Shown: positions 47,079-59,811, counted from the first letter of the stretch. The stretch: DNA of 64,000 nt from Deinococcus seoulensis (GCF_014648115.1 NZ_BMQM01000003.1:124001-188000); one strand, 5' to 3'. Numbers and translations are program-made. The notes: generated from the sequence alone by a model not told the origin.

Positions 47079-47834
47079 ATGACCCAGCCTGCCCCTGCCC
47101 ATGCCCGCCGCCTGCCCGCCCGCCTGCTGGCAGCCTGCCTGCTGGTTGGGCCGGGCGGGGCCGCCGCGCCGCAGACCGTGACCTTCCAGCCCGGCCCCGG
47201 CGACGTGTTCCGGGACGTGCCGGACGTGGGCGACCTGGGCCTGTGGCTGCTGACCGGCAGCCCCGGCGCACCCCTGACGCGCGCCGTGTGGAACGGCGAA
47301 CCGTACCGGGGCCGCACGCTGCGCGAACCCATCAACCTGATCCTGATCGACCGCTTCGCCCGCACGCCCGAACAGGCGACCGCGCGCATGAACGCCGCGC
47401 TGGCCGCCGCCGGATTCACCCCCACGGGCGGTTTCGGGAGTGGGCCGGGCGGGTACCACGCGATGCTGAACGGCGAACTGCGCGCCCAGCATCCCGCCAC
47501 GCCCGGACAGGCCTACAGTGACGGCCCGCCCGGCGCGTACAACCACCACGGCGTGACCTTCGGCCCGTACCGCGTGGGGAGCAGTTTCGTGTTCACGGGC
47601 GCCTTCAACGGCGCCGACCACCGGCCCGACCAGACCGGTGCGACCCCTGCGGGCGCCGGCACGCAGGTCTTCAACAATTATATGGTCGCCCGCGAGAGCC
47701 TCGCCGCCGCGCTGGACCGCAGCAGCGTGTTCCACAAGAAAGGCTACTTCGACCTTCAGGCCATCATCGACACGCCCACCGAGACCACCGCCGACTCCGA
47801 CGGGTGCGCCGTGGTGCTCGTCGCCCGCGACTGA
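47079..47834 (+). CDS. Secreted protein lying inside the ccm locus, unknown (LssY_C-like?)
   Basis: 251 aa, on the opposite strand to its neighbours. It begins ATG 47079 after GAGGACTTCCC. A signal peptide (RRLPARLLAACLLVGPGGAAA) and a mature domain with EPINLILIDRFARTPEQATARMNAALAAAGFTPTGG, which resembles the LssY C-terminal domain (D/EPVNLVLVG...aL..aGW), then YNHHGVTFGPYRVGSSFVFTGAFN and a C-terminal DSDGCAVVLVARD. I give this family only as a possibility. It separates ccmB from ccmC. Confidence 0.55.
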   Translation: MTQPAPAHARRLPARLLAACLLVGPGGAAAPQTVTFQPGPGDVFRDVPDVGDLGLWLLTGSPGAPLTRAVWNGEPYRGRTLREPINLILIDRFARTPEQATARMNAALAAAGFTPTGGFGSGPGGYHAMLNGELRAQHPATPGQAYSDGPPGAYNHHGVTFGPYRVGSSFVFTGAFNGADHRPDQTGATPAGAGTQVFNNYMVARESLAAALDRSSVFHKKGYFDLQAIIDTPTETTADSDGCAVVLVARD

Positions 47835-47861
47835 CCTTCCGCCGCCCGCGACTCCCGGCCC

Positions 47862-48574
<713 letters not shown>

Positions 48575-48578
<4 letters not shown>

Positions 48579-49234
48579 GCGCCCACCGCCGGAGCCTCGG
48601 CCAGCACCCCGCCCGACAGGCGTAGCGCGCGGGGTGCGACCTGCCGCGCCAGTTCCGGCTCGTGCGCCGCGACGACCAGCGTGCCGCCCGCGCCGTGCAG
48701 TTCGCCCAGCAGGTTCAGCACCAGCTGCCGCCCGGCGTCGTCTAGGTTCGCGAACGGCTCGTCGACCAGCGTGACCGGCCGCGCCAGCAGGTGCGCGCGC
48801 GTCAGGGCCAGCCGCTTGCGCATGCCCGCCGACAGGAACCGCGCGCGGCGCGTGGCGGCCCCGTGCAGGTCCACGCGCCGCAGGGCCGCCGCCACGTCAC
48901 CCGTCTGGCCGTGCATGGTCAGCGCGAAATTCAGGTTCTCCTCGCAGGTCAGGTCCGGGTACAGGCCGCCGTCCACCGGCATCAGGTGCACGCACTCGCG
49001 CACCGAACGGCCGTCGCGCAGGTCGAAGCCCAGCACGCGACCCTCGCCGCGCGTGGGTTTCAGGCCCGCCCCGAACAGCCGCAGCAGCGTGGTCTTCCCG
49101 GCGCCGTTCTCGCCCAGCAGCGTCACGCCCTGCCCGGCCGGAACGTCCAGCGTCACGCCGCGCAGGATCACCTCGCGGCCCAGCCGCAGCCACACGCCCC
49201 GCAGTTGCAGCGCGAACTCCGGCCCCGCGACCAC
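48575..49234 (-). CDS. ccmA: Heme exporter ATPase CcmA
   Basis: 219 aa from GTG 49234 (nothing better in frame after the CcdA stop). Walker A GENGAGKTTLLR, Walker B VTLVDEPFANLDD, signature LSAGMRKRLALTR (LSGGQ variant found in CcmA), H-switch VVAAHEPEL. ATP hydrolysis drives release of heme-loaded CcmE. The Shine-Dalgarno is weak, so translation is probably coupled to ccdA, which ends 20 nt upstream. Confidence 0.9.
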
Positions 49235-49254
49235 CCGGGCGGGGTCAAGCCCTG

Positions 49255-49938
<684 letters not shown>

Positions 49939-49944
49939 GCGCGC

Positions 49945-49950
49945 AGTCTA
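49945..49950 (-). promoter_or_regulatory. -10 box of a leaderless promoter (TAGACT)
   Basis: TAGACT, 6 nt, then ATG 49938; the likely main promoter of ccdA-ccmA-ccmB. Confidence 0.5.
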
Positions 49951-50013
49951 GCGGGCCGCGCCCACCCGCACGGGGGCGGGCGTCCCGGCGGCCGCAGCGT
50001 CAGGCCCGCCGGG

Positions 50014-50397
50014 TTATTCCAGCGTGCCGCTGAAGTCGCCCTCCCAGGCGTTCAGAATCCGTCCCTCCTGCACCAGCAGCACCGTCGGGTACGCACTGAC
50101 CTTCAGGTCACGCGAGAAACGGGTGGCGGCCTCGCCCTGCCACGCACTCAGGCCACCCGGCGCGGGCGAGGTCACGCCCTCGGCGTTCACGGCCCGCACC
50201 GGCAGACCGCTGTCCAGCACCGCCTGCCACAGCGGCCCCAGGTCGCCGCAGTCATGGCTGTACACGACCACCACCTCACGCGCCGCCGACTGCCACGGAT
50301 GCGCGGGCAGCACCTCGCCCAGGCGCACGCGGGCGTCCGCAGACGACACGCCCAGCGCCAGCAGCAACGACATCAGCGGCGCGCGGCGCAGCCTCAT
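50014..50397 (-). CDS. Secreted thioredoxin-like protein with one cysteine
   Basis: 127 aa. A signal peptide (MRLRRAPLMSLLLALGVSSADA) precedes a thioredoxin-like core: EVVVVYSHDCGDLGPLWQAVLD in place of WCxxC and cis-Pro VSAYPTVLLVQEGRILNAWEG. Only one Cys remains at the active site (HDCGDL), so it is either a monothiol form or inactive. It lies just upstream of the ccm locus on the same strand (75 nt from ccdA), and so might join in thiol chemistry there. The repeat copy G abuts its start codon. Confidence 0.6.
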   Translation of the reverse strand: MRLRRAPLMSLLLALGVSSADARVRLGEVLPAHPWQSAAREVVVVYSHDCGDLGPLWQAVLDSGLPVRAVNAEGVTSPAPGGLSAWQGEAATRFSRDLKVSAYPTVLLVQEGRILNAWEGDFSGTLE

Positions 50398-50530
50398 GCG
50401 GACTCCGATTGAATGGGCGGCAAGGACTGCCGGGTCCAGGCGGATGTGGGTGGGAGCAGCACGGGTTCCGGCCCGGTCGCTGGCAAAACCGGTTCAGGCC
50501 GGGCCGAGGTGACTTGAATCCGGTTCATGC
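50398..50530 (+). repeat. Dispersed palindromic repeat, copy G (degenerate)
   Basis: Starts CGGACTCCGATTGAATGGGC, with GGATGTGGGTGGGAGCAGCA in the middle block; the right end is hard to place (ACTTGAATCCGGTTCATG). It begins 1 nt upstream of the start codon of the thioredoxin-like gene. Confidence 0.5.
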
Positions 50531-50635
50531 CCGTCATCATGCCGCGCCCGGACGGCGCCGCGCGTGACGGCCGCATGAGAAGGCCCGCCGCGAACCGTGC
50601 AGCGGGCCTTCATGGGAACCGGTGACGCCAGCTTC

Positions 50636-50770
50636 ATACGGACTGCCGTTTGTTTCGTGAACAGATCGGAACACCACCAATCTGTCAACTCCACGTCCGG
50701 AACCCGCCCGGCTCCTGCTCGCTCTGCTCGGACCCGGCGGTCCTTGCAGCCCATTCAAGCGGAGTCCGTA

Positions 50771-50771
<1 letters not shown>
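50636..50771 (-). repeat. Dispersed palindromic repeat, copy H (full form)
   Basis: Minus-oriented. Right end on this strand AAGCGGAGTCCGTAT, left end ATACGGACTGCCGTTTGTTT; second hairpin AACAGATCGG...CCAATCTGTC present; the central block is GGCTCCTGCTCGCTCTGCTC. Its last base is shared with the PBP1A stop codon (TCA). Confidence 0.88.
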
Positions 50772-53173
<2,402 letters not shown>

Positions 53174-53270
53174 GAGGTCACCGGGAACACGTCAGGGCGC
53201 GGCCCTGAGCGGCGTGAACAGCGTTGCAGGGCCCGGCAGACACCGGACCCCGAACGGGAGGAAGGCAGGG

Positions 53271-53648
<378 letters not shown>

Positions 53649-53655
53649 GCCGCCC

Positions 53656-53661
53656 ATGATA
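53656..53661 (-). promoter_or_regulatory. -10 box of a leaderless promoter (TATCAT)
   Basis: TATCAT, 7 nt, ATG 53648; decides the start of the response regulator. Confidence 0.55.
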
Positions 53662-53739
53662 GTGCAGCGCGCATGAAAAAACCCCACACCGCACCCCGCC
53701 GCCCCCGCCGGGGTCAGGGCGCCGGGGGCGGCGGGGCGC

Positions 53740-54840
53740 TCAGCCCATCTGCGTGCGGCGCAGGTCCGCCAGGTGCACGTCGTTCCGGCCCTGCTGCTTG
53801 ACGGTGTACATGGCGGCGTCGGCGCGCGCCAGTACCCGCTCCGGGTCCTCGCCCGCGTGCGCGGTCGCCACGCCGAAACAGGCGGTCACGCCACTCACGT
53901 TCCCGTGCCGCTGGTGCCGCAGTTCCAGGCGCATGGCGTCCAGCAGCGAACGCACCTGCCGGTCACGCTGTTCGGGCAGGATCAGCAGGAACTCCTCGCC
54001 ACCCCAGCGGGCCGCCACCCCCCCCTGCGGCAGGTGCCCCAGCGCCACCTGCGCCACGCCGCGCAGCACCAGGTCGCCCGTGGCGTGCCCGTGCATGTCG
54101 TTCACACGCTTGAAGTGATCCAGGTCGAACAGCACCAGCGTGTACGTCTCACCCTGGCGGGTCAGGTCGCTCAGGCGTTCCTCGGCGGCGCGGCGGTTGG
54201 CCAGTCCGGTCAGGGTGTCGGTGTACGCGGCGGCCCGCGCGGCCAGCAGTTGCATGCGCTGCGTGCCCAGCGTGGTCTGCATGACCGTCATGACCGCGCC
54301 CATCAGCAGGAACTGCACCGACGCGCCGGTCAGGTGCGTGCGGGTCAGGGGAGAGACCGTGAAGGTCAGGTGGTACGCGCAGATGCACGCGGACAGCACC
54401 AGCAGCGCCGCCGCCAGCCGCAGCGCCTGCCGGGGCGGGAACACCAGGAACGCCGCCGCGTACAGCACCGCGAACCAGTACGTGTTCTCCATCAGCGTCC
54501 AGGACGTGCGCGGCATCACCTGAAACTGATGGTTCAGGGCCAGCAGCACGTACGTGGCCGCCCCGGCAAACGCGCCCATCACCGCCACCTGCAACGAGAT
54601 GCGCCCCGCGCCCAGCAGCAGTTGCAGGGTCAGCATGACCAGCGACAGCAGCGGCAGCGCCCACACGTCCAGCGGATCGAAGCGGGGCGCCTGCGCGGCC
54701 AGCGCGGCGGCGCACGCCAGGCACGAGAGCCACACCAGCGCCATGAACATGCGGCGCTGCCCGGCATTCCAGGACGCCGGTTCAGGCAGGATTTCAGGAG
54801 CAGAGCGGCGGAACAGTTTCAGCAAGGGAACCCCATACAC
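53740..54840 (-). CDS. Membrane GGDEF diguanylate cyclase
   Basis: 366 aa. Start uncertain (GTG 54840 chosen; TTG 54825 possible). About six membrane helices fill residues 28-200, then a GGDEF domain with TDTLTGLANRRAAEERL, VLFDLDHFKRVND, and RWGGEEFLLILPE (GGEEF, active form). No RxxD inhibitory site is seen before GGEEF (LPQGGVAARW), so product feedback may be missing. Makes c-di-GMP; the HD-GYP protein at 35896 would degrade it. A leaderless upstream frame precedes it (54794-54895). Confidence 0.88.
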   Translation of the reverse strand: MYGVPLLKLFRRSAPEILPEPASWNAGQRRMFMALVWLSCLACAAALAAQAPRFDPLDVWALPLLSLVMLTLQLLLGAGRISLQVAVMGAFAGAATYVLLALNHQFQVMPRTSWTLMENTYWFAVLYAAAFLVFPPRQALRLAAALLVLSACICAYHLTFTVSPLTRTHLTGASVQFLLMGAVMTVMQTTLGTQRMQLLAARAAAYTDTLTGLANRRAAEERLSDLTRQGETYTLVLFDLDHFKRVNDMHGHATGDLVLRGVAQVALGHLPQGGVAARWGGEEFLLILPEQRDRQVRSLLDAMRLELRHQRHGNVSGVTACFGVATAHAGEDPERVLARADAAMYTVKQQGRNDVHLADLRRTQMG

Positions 54841-54895
54841 AACCGGGCAACAGCCCACTCGGACCACCGGCCGACCCACATGTCGGCCCGGACAC
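54794..54895 (-). CDS. Leaderless 33-aa upstream frame overlapping the GGDEF start
   Basis: GTG 54895 sits 7 nt after a TACGAT -10 box (54903-54908), exactly the spacing used by leaderless genes here, but the frame (MSGPTCGSAGGPSGLLPGCV...) is not that of the cyclase and ends at 54794, inside the cyclase's 5' region. It may be a regulatory leader frame, or the true transcript start may be elsewhere. Coding nature is only inferred. Confidence 0.3.
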   Translation of the reverse strand: MSGPTCGSAGGPSGLLPGCVWGSLAETVPPLCS

Positions 54896-55055
54896 AGAAC
54901 AGATCGTACAGGCACGGTGCCGCCAGAACCGGCGCCGCGTGAACCGCAGTGACCGGCGCCGCGCACGCCCGGCCTTCACCGGGGGAGCAGCCATACGGAC
55001 AGAAGGAGGGTCAACAGCCTTCGACATGAAGCGGTCCCCGGCAGTCTACCCGAAG

Positions 55056-55682
55056 TCAGGCGGCCCCGGACGGCGGCCGGACCACGTGATGCACCCGGCA
55101 ACGCGCCTCGTAACTTTCCTGCGCGCCCACCAGCACCACCGGATCGTCAAAGCGGGCCGGTTGCCCGCCGATCAGGCGTTGCGAGCGCGTGGCGGGCGCG
55201 CCGCACACCGTGCAGATCGCCGTGAGTTTCTCCACGGTCTCCGCGCGGGCCAGCAGTTCCGGCATGAACCCGAACGGCTCGGCGCGGAAATCCAGGTCCA
55301 GTCCGGCCAGGATCACGCGCACGCCCGCATCGGCAAGTTCCAGCACCAGCGGCACCAGCGCCGGGTCCAGAAACTGCACCTCGTCGATCCCGACCACGTC
55401 CGGCAGGTCCGCCGCGCCCGCGCTGAGCAGGGTGCCCTCGCCGCTCAGGTGCGCGCGGATCTCGGCCGCGCCGCGCACCGCGACCGCGCTGACACTGCGG
55501 CCCGCGTGACTCGCCACGGCGGAATCGTGGTACCGGTCGTCCAGGGCGGGTTTGAACACCTGCACGTTCTGCCGCGCGATCACCGAGCGGGTCACGCGGC
55601 GGATCAGTTCCTCGCTCTTGCCGCTGAACATCGGTCCGACAATGACCTCCAGGTGACCGCCGTGGTAAGGGGACTTCAACAC
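55056..55682 (-). CDS. tdk: Thymidine kinase
   Basis: 208 aa from GTG 55682, 7 nt after TATGCT (55690-55695); an ATG at 55694 lies in the -10 box itself. P-loop [22 protein letters not shown] (Walker B), lasso/zinc region with [14 protein letters not shown] and RCRVHHVV (the zinc Cys set reads CxxC and C-H, so one Cys of the usual four is a His). Type II thymidine kinase that phosphorylates thymidine in the salvage pathway. Confidence 0.9.
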   Translation of the reverse strand: MLKSPYHGGHLEVIVGPMFSGKSEELIRRVTRSVIARQNVQVFKPALDDRYHDSAVASHAGRSVSAVAVRGAAEIRAHLSGEGTLLSAGAADLPDVVGIDEVQFLDPALVPLVLELADAGVRVILAGLDLDFRAEPFGFMPELLARAETVEKLTAICTVCGAPATRSQRLIGGQPARFDDPVVLVGAQESYEARCRVHHVVRPPSGAA

Positions 55683-55689
55683 ACGCGCG

Positions 55690-55695
55690 AGCATA
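55690..55695 (-). promoter_or_regulatory. -10 box of a leaderless promoter (TATGCT)
   Basis: TATGCT, 7 nt, GTG 55682; it moves the tdk start four codons downstream of the first ATG. Confidence 0.5.
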
Positions 55696-55816
55696 GAGCA
55701 TCACCGGACCCCGCCGGGCGGAGGCGTGCCGGGGTTGACGAGGGAGAGCAGCGATGATGCAGAGCAGCAAGGCGCCCCCGGCCACGTGGACCGGGGGCGC
55801 AGGCCTGAACGGGGCC

Positions 55817-56035
<219 letters not shown>

Positions 56036-56170
56036 GGGTGCCTCCTCCGCCACGTCTGCCACCGGGGGTGGGTGTGCGTAGCGGGCAACCCTGGAAGTAT
56101 ACACCACCCGCCCCGGTCCTGAACAGGGGTGCCGGGCGACAGGACCGCCGCACGTCAGGACCGCCGCACG

Positions 56171-57220
56171 TCAGGGCAGCAGGGCGCCCAGGTGATCCAC
56201 GCACGGCCAGTCCCGTTCCCAGCCGGGCCAGGAGTGCCCCAGGCGCAGCGCGGGGCGCAGGTCCGGCGGGACGCGCAGGCCGCGCGCGCCGATCAGGGCG
56301 CCCACCACGCACGCGACCGTGTCGCTGTCGTCGCCCAGCAGCGCCGCCGGTTCCACGCAGGCCAGCCAGTCCGCGCTGCGCGCGTGCGCCACGGCCGCCT
56401 CCAGGGTGTCCAGCACGAACCCGCTCTGCGAGGTCAGGTGCCCCGCCAGTCCCGCCCGCACCCGCGAGCGCACCTCGCCGCGCGCCGCCCGGTCCCGCTC
56501 ACGGAACGCCGCGTGCGCCGACTGCGAGTCCACGCCCAGCACCCCGGCCTCCACCAGGGCCAGACGCGCATCGAACCGCTCCATGACGCGCAGCGCCGCG
56601 TCCGCCGCCGCCTCGTAACGACTGGCTGCCAGACGACTGGCTGCCAGCGCCTCCATGAACGCCGTCAGGAACACTGAGGCGTGCACGCAGCGCGGATCGG
56701 CGTGCGTGAGCGCCGTCACCACCGCCGACTCGCGCGCCAGCGCCTCACCCCGGAACCCCGCCAGGAACGGCGCCGCGATTCTCATCAGGCCGCCGTTCCC
56801 GGCGCCGTTCAGGCCGCTCTCCTGCCACGCCAGCGCGCCCCCGTCCAGCCGCTCCGGCTGCCGCGCCGTGATCTGTAGCGCCCGGCGGGTCAGGCCGCCC
56901 ACGTCCGGCGGCGCCGCCCCCAGCCAGTCCCGCAGCGCCGAGAGTACCGCCAGGTGACGCGCGTCCTCCGGTGCATCCGGCCCGGCCGCGCGGTAGCCCA
57001 GCAGGGTCGCGGCCACCATCTGACTGTCGTCGGTCGCCTCGCCCGGCGCGAACCCGAACACGCTGCCCGGCTGGTACGTGACGATCCGCTCGCCGTACTG
57101 CGCGCGGATGGACGCCTCGGACTTGAATTCCGTCGCGGCGCCCAGCGCGTCGGCGGCGCACAGGGACAGCAGCGTCTCGAACGCGCGCCCGGAGGCGTCA
57201 TGGGCAGCAGGGTCGGTCAT
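56171..57220 (-). CDS. ADP-ribosylglycohydrolase (DraG/ARH family)
   Basis: 349 aa from ATG 57220. Metal-binding marks are ATEFKSE near the N-terminus, PGEATDDSQMV (TDD), GNGGLMRIAAPFLAG and ALLGDDSDTVACVVGALIGARGLR (DDSDT, second metal pair). All-helical fold that removes ADP-ribose from proteins or metabolises small ADP-ribose derivatives with two Mg. No ADP-ribosyl transferase is adjacent. Substrate unknown; DraG or a general hydrolase. Confidence 0.9.
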   Translation of the reverse strand: MTDPAAHDASGRAFETLLSLCAADALGAATEFKSEASIRAQYGERIVTYQPGSVFGFAPGEATDDSQMVAATLLGYRAAGPDAPEDARHLAVLSALRDWLGAAPPDVGGLTRRALQITARQPERLDGGALAWQESGLNGAGNGGLMRIAAPFLAGFRGEALARESAVVTALTHADPRCVHASVFLTAFMEALAASRLAASRYEAAADAALRVMERFDARLALVEAGVLGVDSQSAHAAFRERDRAARGEVRSRVRAGLAGHLTSQSGFVLDTLEAAVAHARSADWLACVEPAALLGDDSDTVACVVGALIGARGLRVPPDLRPALRLGHSWPGWERDWPCVDHLGALLP

Positions 57221-57324
57221 ACCCGGATAGTGGCACGCGGCGGCCCCCGCGCGCGCCGCACCTGTGGCCGCCCGGTGGGGGCAGACGAACCCCGGCCGCC
57301 CCACTGCGCTAAACTCCGGTGCAT

Positions 57325-57846
57325 ATGGTGCGTGGCGACCTGAGCGTGTTCCCGTTTCTGTCCGTGATGCAGATGTTCCTGGCCAGCGGACGGTCCGGCC
57401 GCCTGAGCGTCGAACACATCCGCGGCGGGCAACTGTGGATCGACCGGGGCGAGATCACCCACGCCGAGGTGGGCCGCCTGCGCGGCGACGCCGCCCTGCA
57501 ATGCCTGTCCAGCCTGGACGGCGGGACCTTCACCTTCGAGGCCGACCAGCACTCCGAACAGCGCACCCTGAGCCTGCGCCGCGACTCGGCCCTGCGCCGC
57601 ATGCTGGAAGACAGCGAGGCCTGGACGCCCCTGCTGCGCGCCTTTCCCGACTGGAATCAGCGCCTGCGTTTCACGGCCCGCTGGAACGAGGCGCAACCCG
57701 TCACGCGCGGCCAGTACCGCATGCTGCACCTGATTCCCGACAGTCCCAGCATCCGCGCCCTGCTGGAACGCGCCCCGGAACCCCCACGCGCCGCCCTGGA
57801 AACCCTGCGGCCCTTCCTGATGGCCGAACTGATCGAACTGGTCTGA
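57325..57846 (+). CDS. DUF4388 (PATAN-like) domain protein
   Basis: 173 aa. Start ATG 57325 chosen (TAAACT -10 box 9 nt before; GTG 57319 is 3 nt after it). The N-terminal DUF4388 module is GDLSVFPFLSVMQMFLASGRSGRLSVEHIRGGQLWIDRGEITHAEVGRLRGDAAL, found in response-regulator partners (PATAN). The C-terminal about 70 residues are unassigned. It may take part in protein contacts with a signalling or gliding-like system. The stop TGA is followed at once by repeat copy I. Confidence 0.78.
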   Translation: MVRGDLSVFPFLSVMQMFLASGRSGRLSVEHIRGGQLWIDRGEITHAEVGRLRGDAALQCLSSLDGGTFTFEADQHSEQRTLSLRRDSALRRMLEDSEAWTPLLRAFPDWNQRLRFTARWNEAQPVTRGQYRMLHLIPDSPSIRALLERAPEPPRAALETLRPFLMAELIELV

Positions 57847-57883
57847 CACGGACTGCCGTTTGTTTCGCTCCGATTGATCTGGC
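57845..57883 (+). repeat. Dispersed palindromic repeat, copy I (internally deleted)
   Basis: ACACGGACTGCCGTTTGTTTCG joins directly to CTCCGATTGAT: the right end of one arm is fused to the left end of another, so the middle of the element has been lost. It begins directly after the DUF4388 stop. Confidence 0.6.
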
Positions 57884-58056
57884 GCACCGACCCCGGCCGT
57901 GAACCGTGCGCCCCGACAGGGACACTGCCGCCGCTGCCCCGCACCCCTGCGCGGCCCCCGTTCCCACCCGACCGGCCAGGGGGGCTTTTGCCGAAAATCT
58001 CACGATCTGAACAAAAGTGACTTCCGGTCAGGCATGATGAACGCAGCGGAGGACGA

Positions 58057-58839
58057 ATGAGCGCGATCACGCGAACGAACAGCACAGGCCGCACCCCGGA
58101 CCGCGACACCCGCACGGAGTACGGCCGCCCCGACCACACCCGACCCGACCACGGACTGGCCGAGCAGACGGCCGCGCTGCCCACCCACCCCAGCTGGCGT
58201 TTCCAGGATCACTTCGAACTGTGGGCCGACTGGCTCGAACGTAACTCGGCCGGACAGTGGCAACCGCACCAGAGCGTCATGCAGCGCACCTTCCGCACCC
58301 GCGAGGACACCCTGCTGCACGCCGAGCGGTTCATCACGCGCGGCGACTTCCCCATGGGGCACGGCAACGCCACGCCCGTCACGCTGCTGCGTAACCGCCG
58401 CGAGTCCCTCCTGGCCGCCTTCCGCGAGGCCGAAGGCGACGGCGTGACCCTGATCCGCGAGGTGATCTTCCCGGTCGGCGAGTACGCCCTGAGCCTGAAA
58501 GTCACCCGCGAACGCGTGGCCGAACCGGTCCGCACCACCTTCGGCCACGCCGCCAACCCACTGCGCAGCCTCGCCGGGCAACCCGTGAAACTCACGGTCC
58601 TGATCGAACACCCCTACGACGTACTCGAACGCGCCAGCGGCCACCTGAACCTGGGCGACCGGGCGGCGCAGGTCGGCGCGCACACGCAGGAATTCGCGGC
58701 CGGAACGCCCGTCACGGGTGTCCCGTACCGCCACGCGACCGTCAGCGTGTCACGTGGCCTGCTGAAAAAACCCCTGCTGTACCGCTACGAGGTCGTGGAA
58801 CCCGACCCCGAAGACCCCCAGGCCCCCACCGGCCCCTGA
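58057..58839 (+). CDS. Conserved-looking hypothetical protein, 260 aa
   Basis: ATG 58057 after GCGGAGGACGA. A polar, Thr/Arg-rich tail (about 1-45) then a folded region: RFQDHFELWADWLERN, VMQRTFRTREDTLLHAERFITRGDFPMGHGNATPVTLLRNRRESLLAAFREAEGD, VILEHPYDVLERASGHLNLGDRAAQ (reading LIEHPYDVLE) and a C-terminal beta part. No known motif seen. It is unlikely to be secreted. Codon use is like the neighbours. Confidence 0.55.
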   Translation: MSAITRTNSTGRTPDRDTRTEYGRPDHTRPDHGLAEQTAALPTHPSWRFQDHFELWADWLERNSAGQWQPHQSVMQRTFRTREDTLLHAERFITRGDFPMGHGNATPVTLLRNRRESLLAAFREAEGDGVTLIREVIFPVGEYALSLKVTRERVAEPVRTTFGHAANPLRSLAGQPVKLTVLIEHPYDVLERASGHLNLGDRAAQVGAHTQEFAAGTPVTGVPYRHATVSVSRGLLKKPLLYRYEVVEPDPEDPQAPTGP

Positions 58840-58842
58840 GCG

Positions 58843-59406
58843 TCAGGCGCGCAGTTCACCCAACGCCGCCAGCGGCACGGACCCCCGGTACAGCACGTGC
58901 GGAACGTCCATCCACAGGATCAGCGGCGCGCCGGCCGGCAGGGCGTGCAGGCGCGCCAGCGTCCCGGCCGGGGGCACGCTGACGGCCCGCAGCGTCCGGG
59001 CGTCCAGGGGCCGCTCGTTGGCCGGGTCGTGGTCCGGCTTCACCCCTCCCGGCCAGGGCCGGGGCAGATGCACGCAGGCCCGCGCCGGGTCCAGATCGGC
59101 CGCGCTCAGCGTCCAGAACCGCACGGGCGGCACCTCGAGCCCGGCGGCCCGTACGGCGTTCAGCAGCGGCCCCGGATGCACCGGGGAGAAGAACAGCGCG
59201 TCATTCCACAGGCAGTCCAGCCGCTCCACGCGCTCCTGCATCAGGGCCTCGCGGCCCACGTACTTGGCGGCCTCACGGGCGTACACGTCCGGGTGAAGCT
59301 CGCGCAGGACATTCAGCGGCCGCAGGGCGTCGCCGCGCACGTCCCGCACCGCCCGGTGGTACAGCGTGAACGGGCGCAGGGCGTCGGGGTCACTCGATTC
59401 CGGCAT
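58843..59406 (-). CDS. Hypothetical protein, 187 aa
   Basis: Ends 3 nt from the end of the previous (+) gene. ATG 59406. The sequence (RPFTLYHRAVRDVRGDALRPLNVLREL, AKYVGREALMQERVERLDCLWNDALFFSPVHPGPLLNAVRAAG, GTLARLHALPAGAPLILWMDVPHVLYRGSVPLAALGEL) has a mixed alpha/beta look. I do not recognise it. Upstream CATGAT, 6 nt before the ATG, is a -10-like element. Confidence 0.5.
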   Translation of the reverse strand: MPESSDPDALRPFTLYHRAVRDVRGDALRPLNVLRELHPDVYAREAAKYVGREALMQERVERLDCLWNDALFFSPVHPGPLLNAVRAAGLEVPPVRFWTLSAADLDPARACVHLPRPWPGGVKPDHDPANERPLDARTLRAVSVPPAGTLARLHALPAGAPLILWMDVPHVLYRGSVPLAALGELRA

Positions 59407-59481
59407 CGGCCCATCATGCGGGCTACCTGGCCGGGAGGACCATGCGCCCTCTGGCAGATGCGCCGGCCCCCCCGGCCGCCC

Positions 59482-59487
59482 TATACT
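59482..59487 (+). promoter_or_regulatory. -10 box for the T-box transcript (TATACT)
   Basis: TATACT in an otherwise very GC-rich stretch; RNA should start near 59494, just before the T-box Stem I. No clear -35 box. Confidence 0.55.
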
Positions 59488-59493
59488 GCGTGG

Positions 59494-59769
59494 GCAGTGA
59501 CCGGGAAGAGTACCCGCGGAACGCGCCCACAGGAAGCCCGCCCCGTGACTGAGAGGGCGGCGCGGGAGGCACCCGGCGAACGTCGCCCGCGAGCAGGTCG
59601 GCAGAAATCCCCCACGCCGGGGGAGAGTAGATCCGTCCGGGTGCGCCCGACACAGCGCGACGAGCGCCCCGCCCGCAGCGGGGAACAGCGGTGGTACCGC
59701 GGGACGGTCACTTGACGTCTCGTCCGCAGGAGGCCTGTTCAGCAGAGGCCCGGAGGACGGGACGTTTTT
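59494..59769 (+). ncRNA. T-box riboswitch (tRNA-Val type by position)
   Basis: A classic T-box leader. AGTA (59509-59512, in GAAGAGTA) is the Stem I loop element; AGGAA and GTGACTGAGAG are AG-bulge and distal-loop features; the T-box proper is AACAGCGGTGGTACCGCG (59684-59701). Its TGGT (59692-59695) pairs with the NCCA end and expects a tRNA with discriminator A, as tRNA-Val has. The context GCGAACGTCG at 59576-59585, by analogy to the specifier region of actinobacterial ileS leaders, gives GTC (Val, 59582-59584). Terminator at the end. It controls the Nudix and valS genes. Confidence 0.85.
59715..59769 (+). terminator. T-box terminator hairpin
   Basis: Stem ACGTCTCGTCC (59715-59725) with GGACGGGACGT (59755-59765), inner GGCCT/AGGCC stem, then TTTTT. 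The left arm can instead join the antiterminator when uncharged tRNA binds. Confidence 0.8.
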
Positions 59770-59811
59770 CTGATTCCCGCCGCCTCGTTCCCACCGGAGG
59801 TGCGTTCTCGT

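Noticed and set aside
55056..55694. tdk start at ATG 55694
   Set aside because: That ATG lies within the TATGCT -10 box. GTG 55682 is 7 nt after it and gives the usual N-terminus.
59541..59582. Reading GGC (Gly) in GGGAGGCACCCGG as the T-box specifier
   Set aside because: It can be drawn in a short Stem I, but tRNA-Gly has discriminator U in most bacteria, while the T-box TGGT wants A; the genes are Nudix and valS. GTC at 59582 in the GAAC-GTC-G context fits better.
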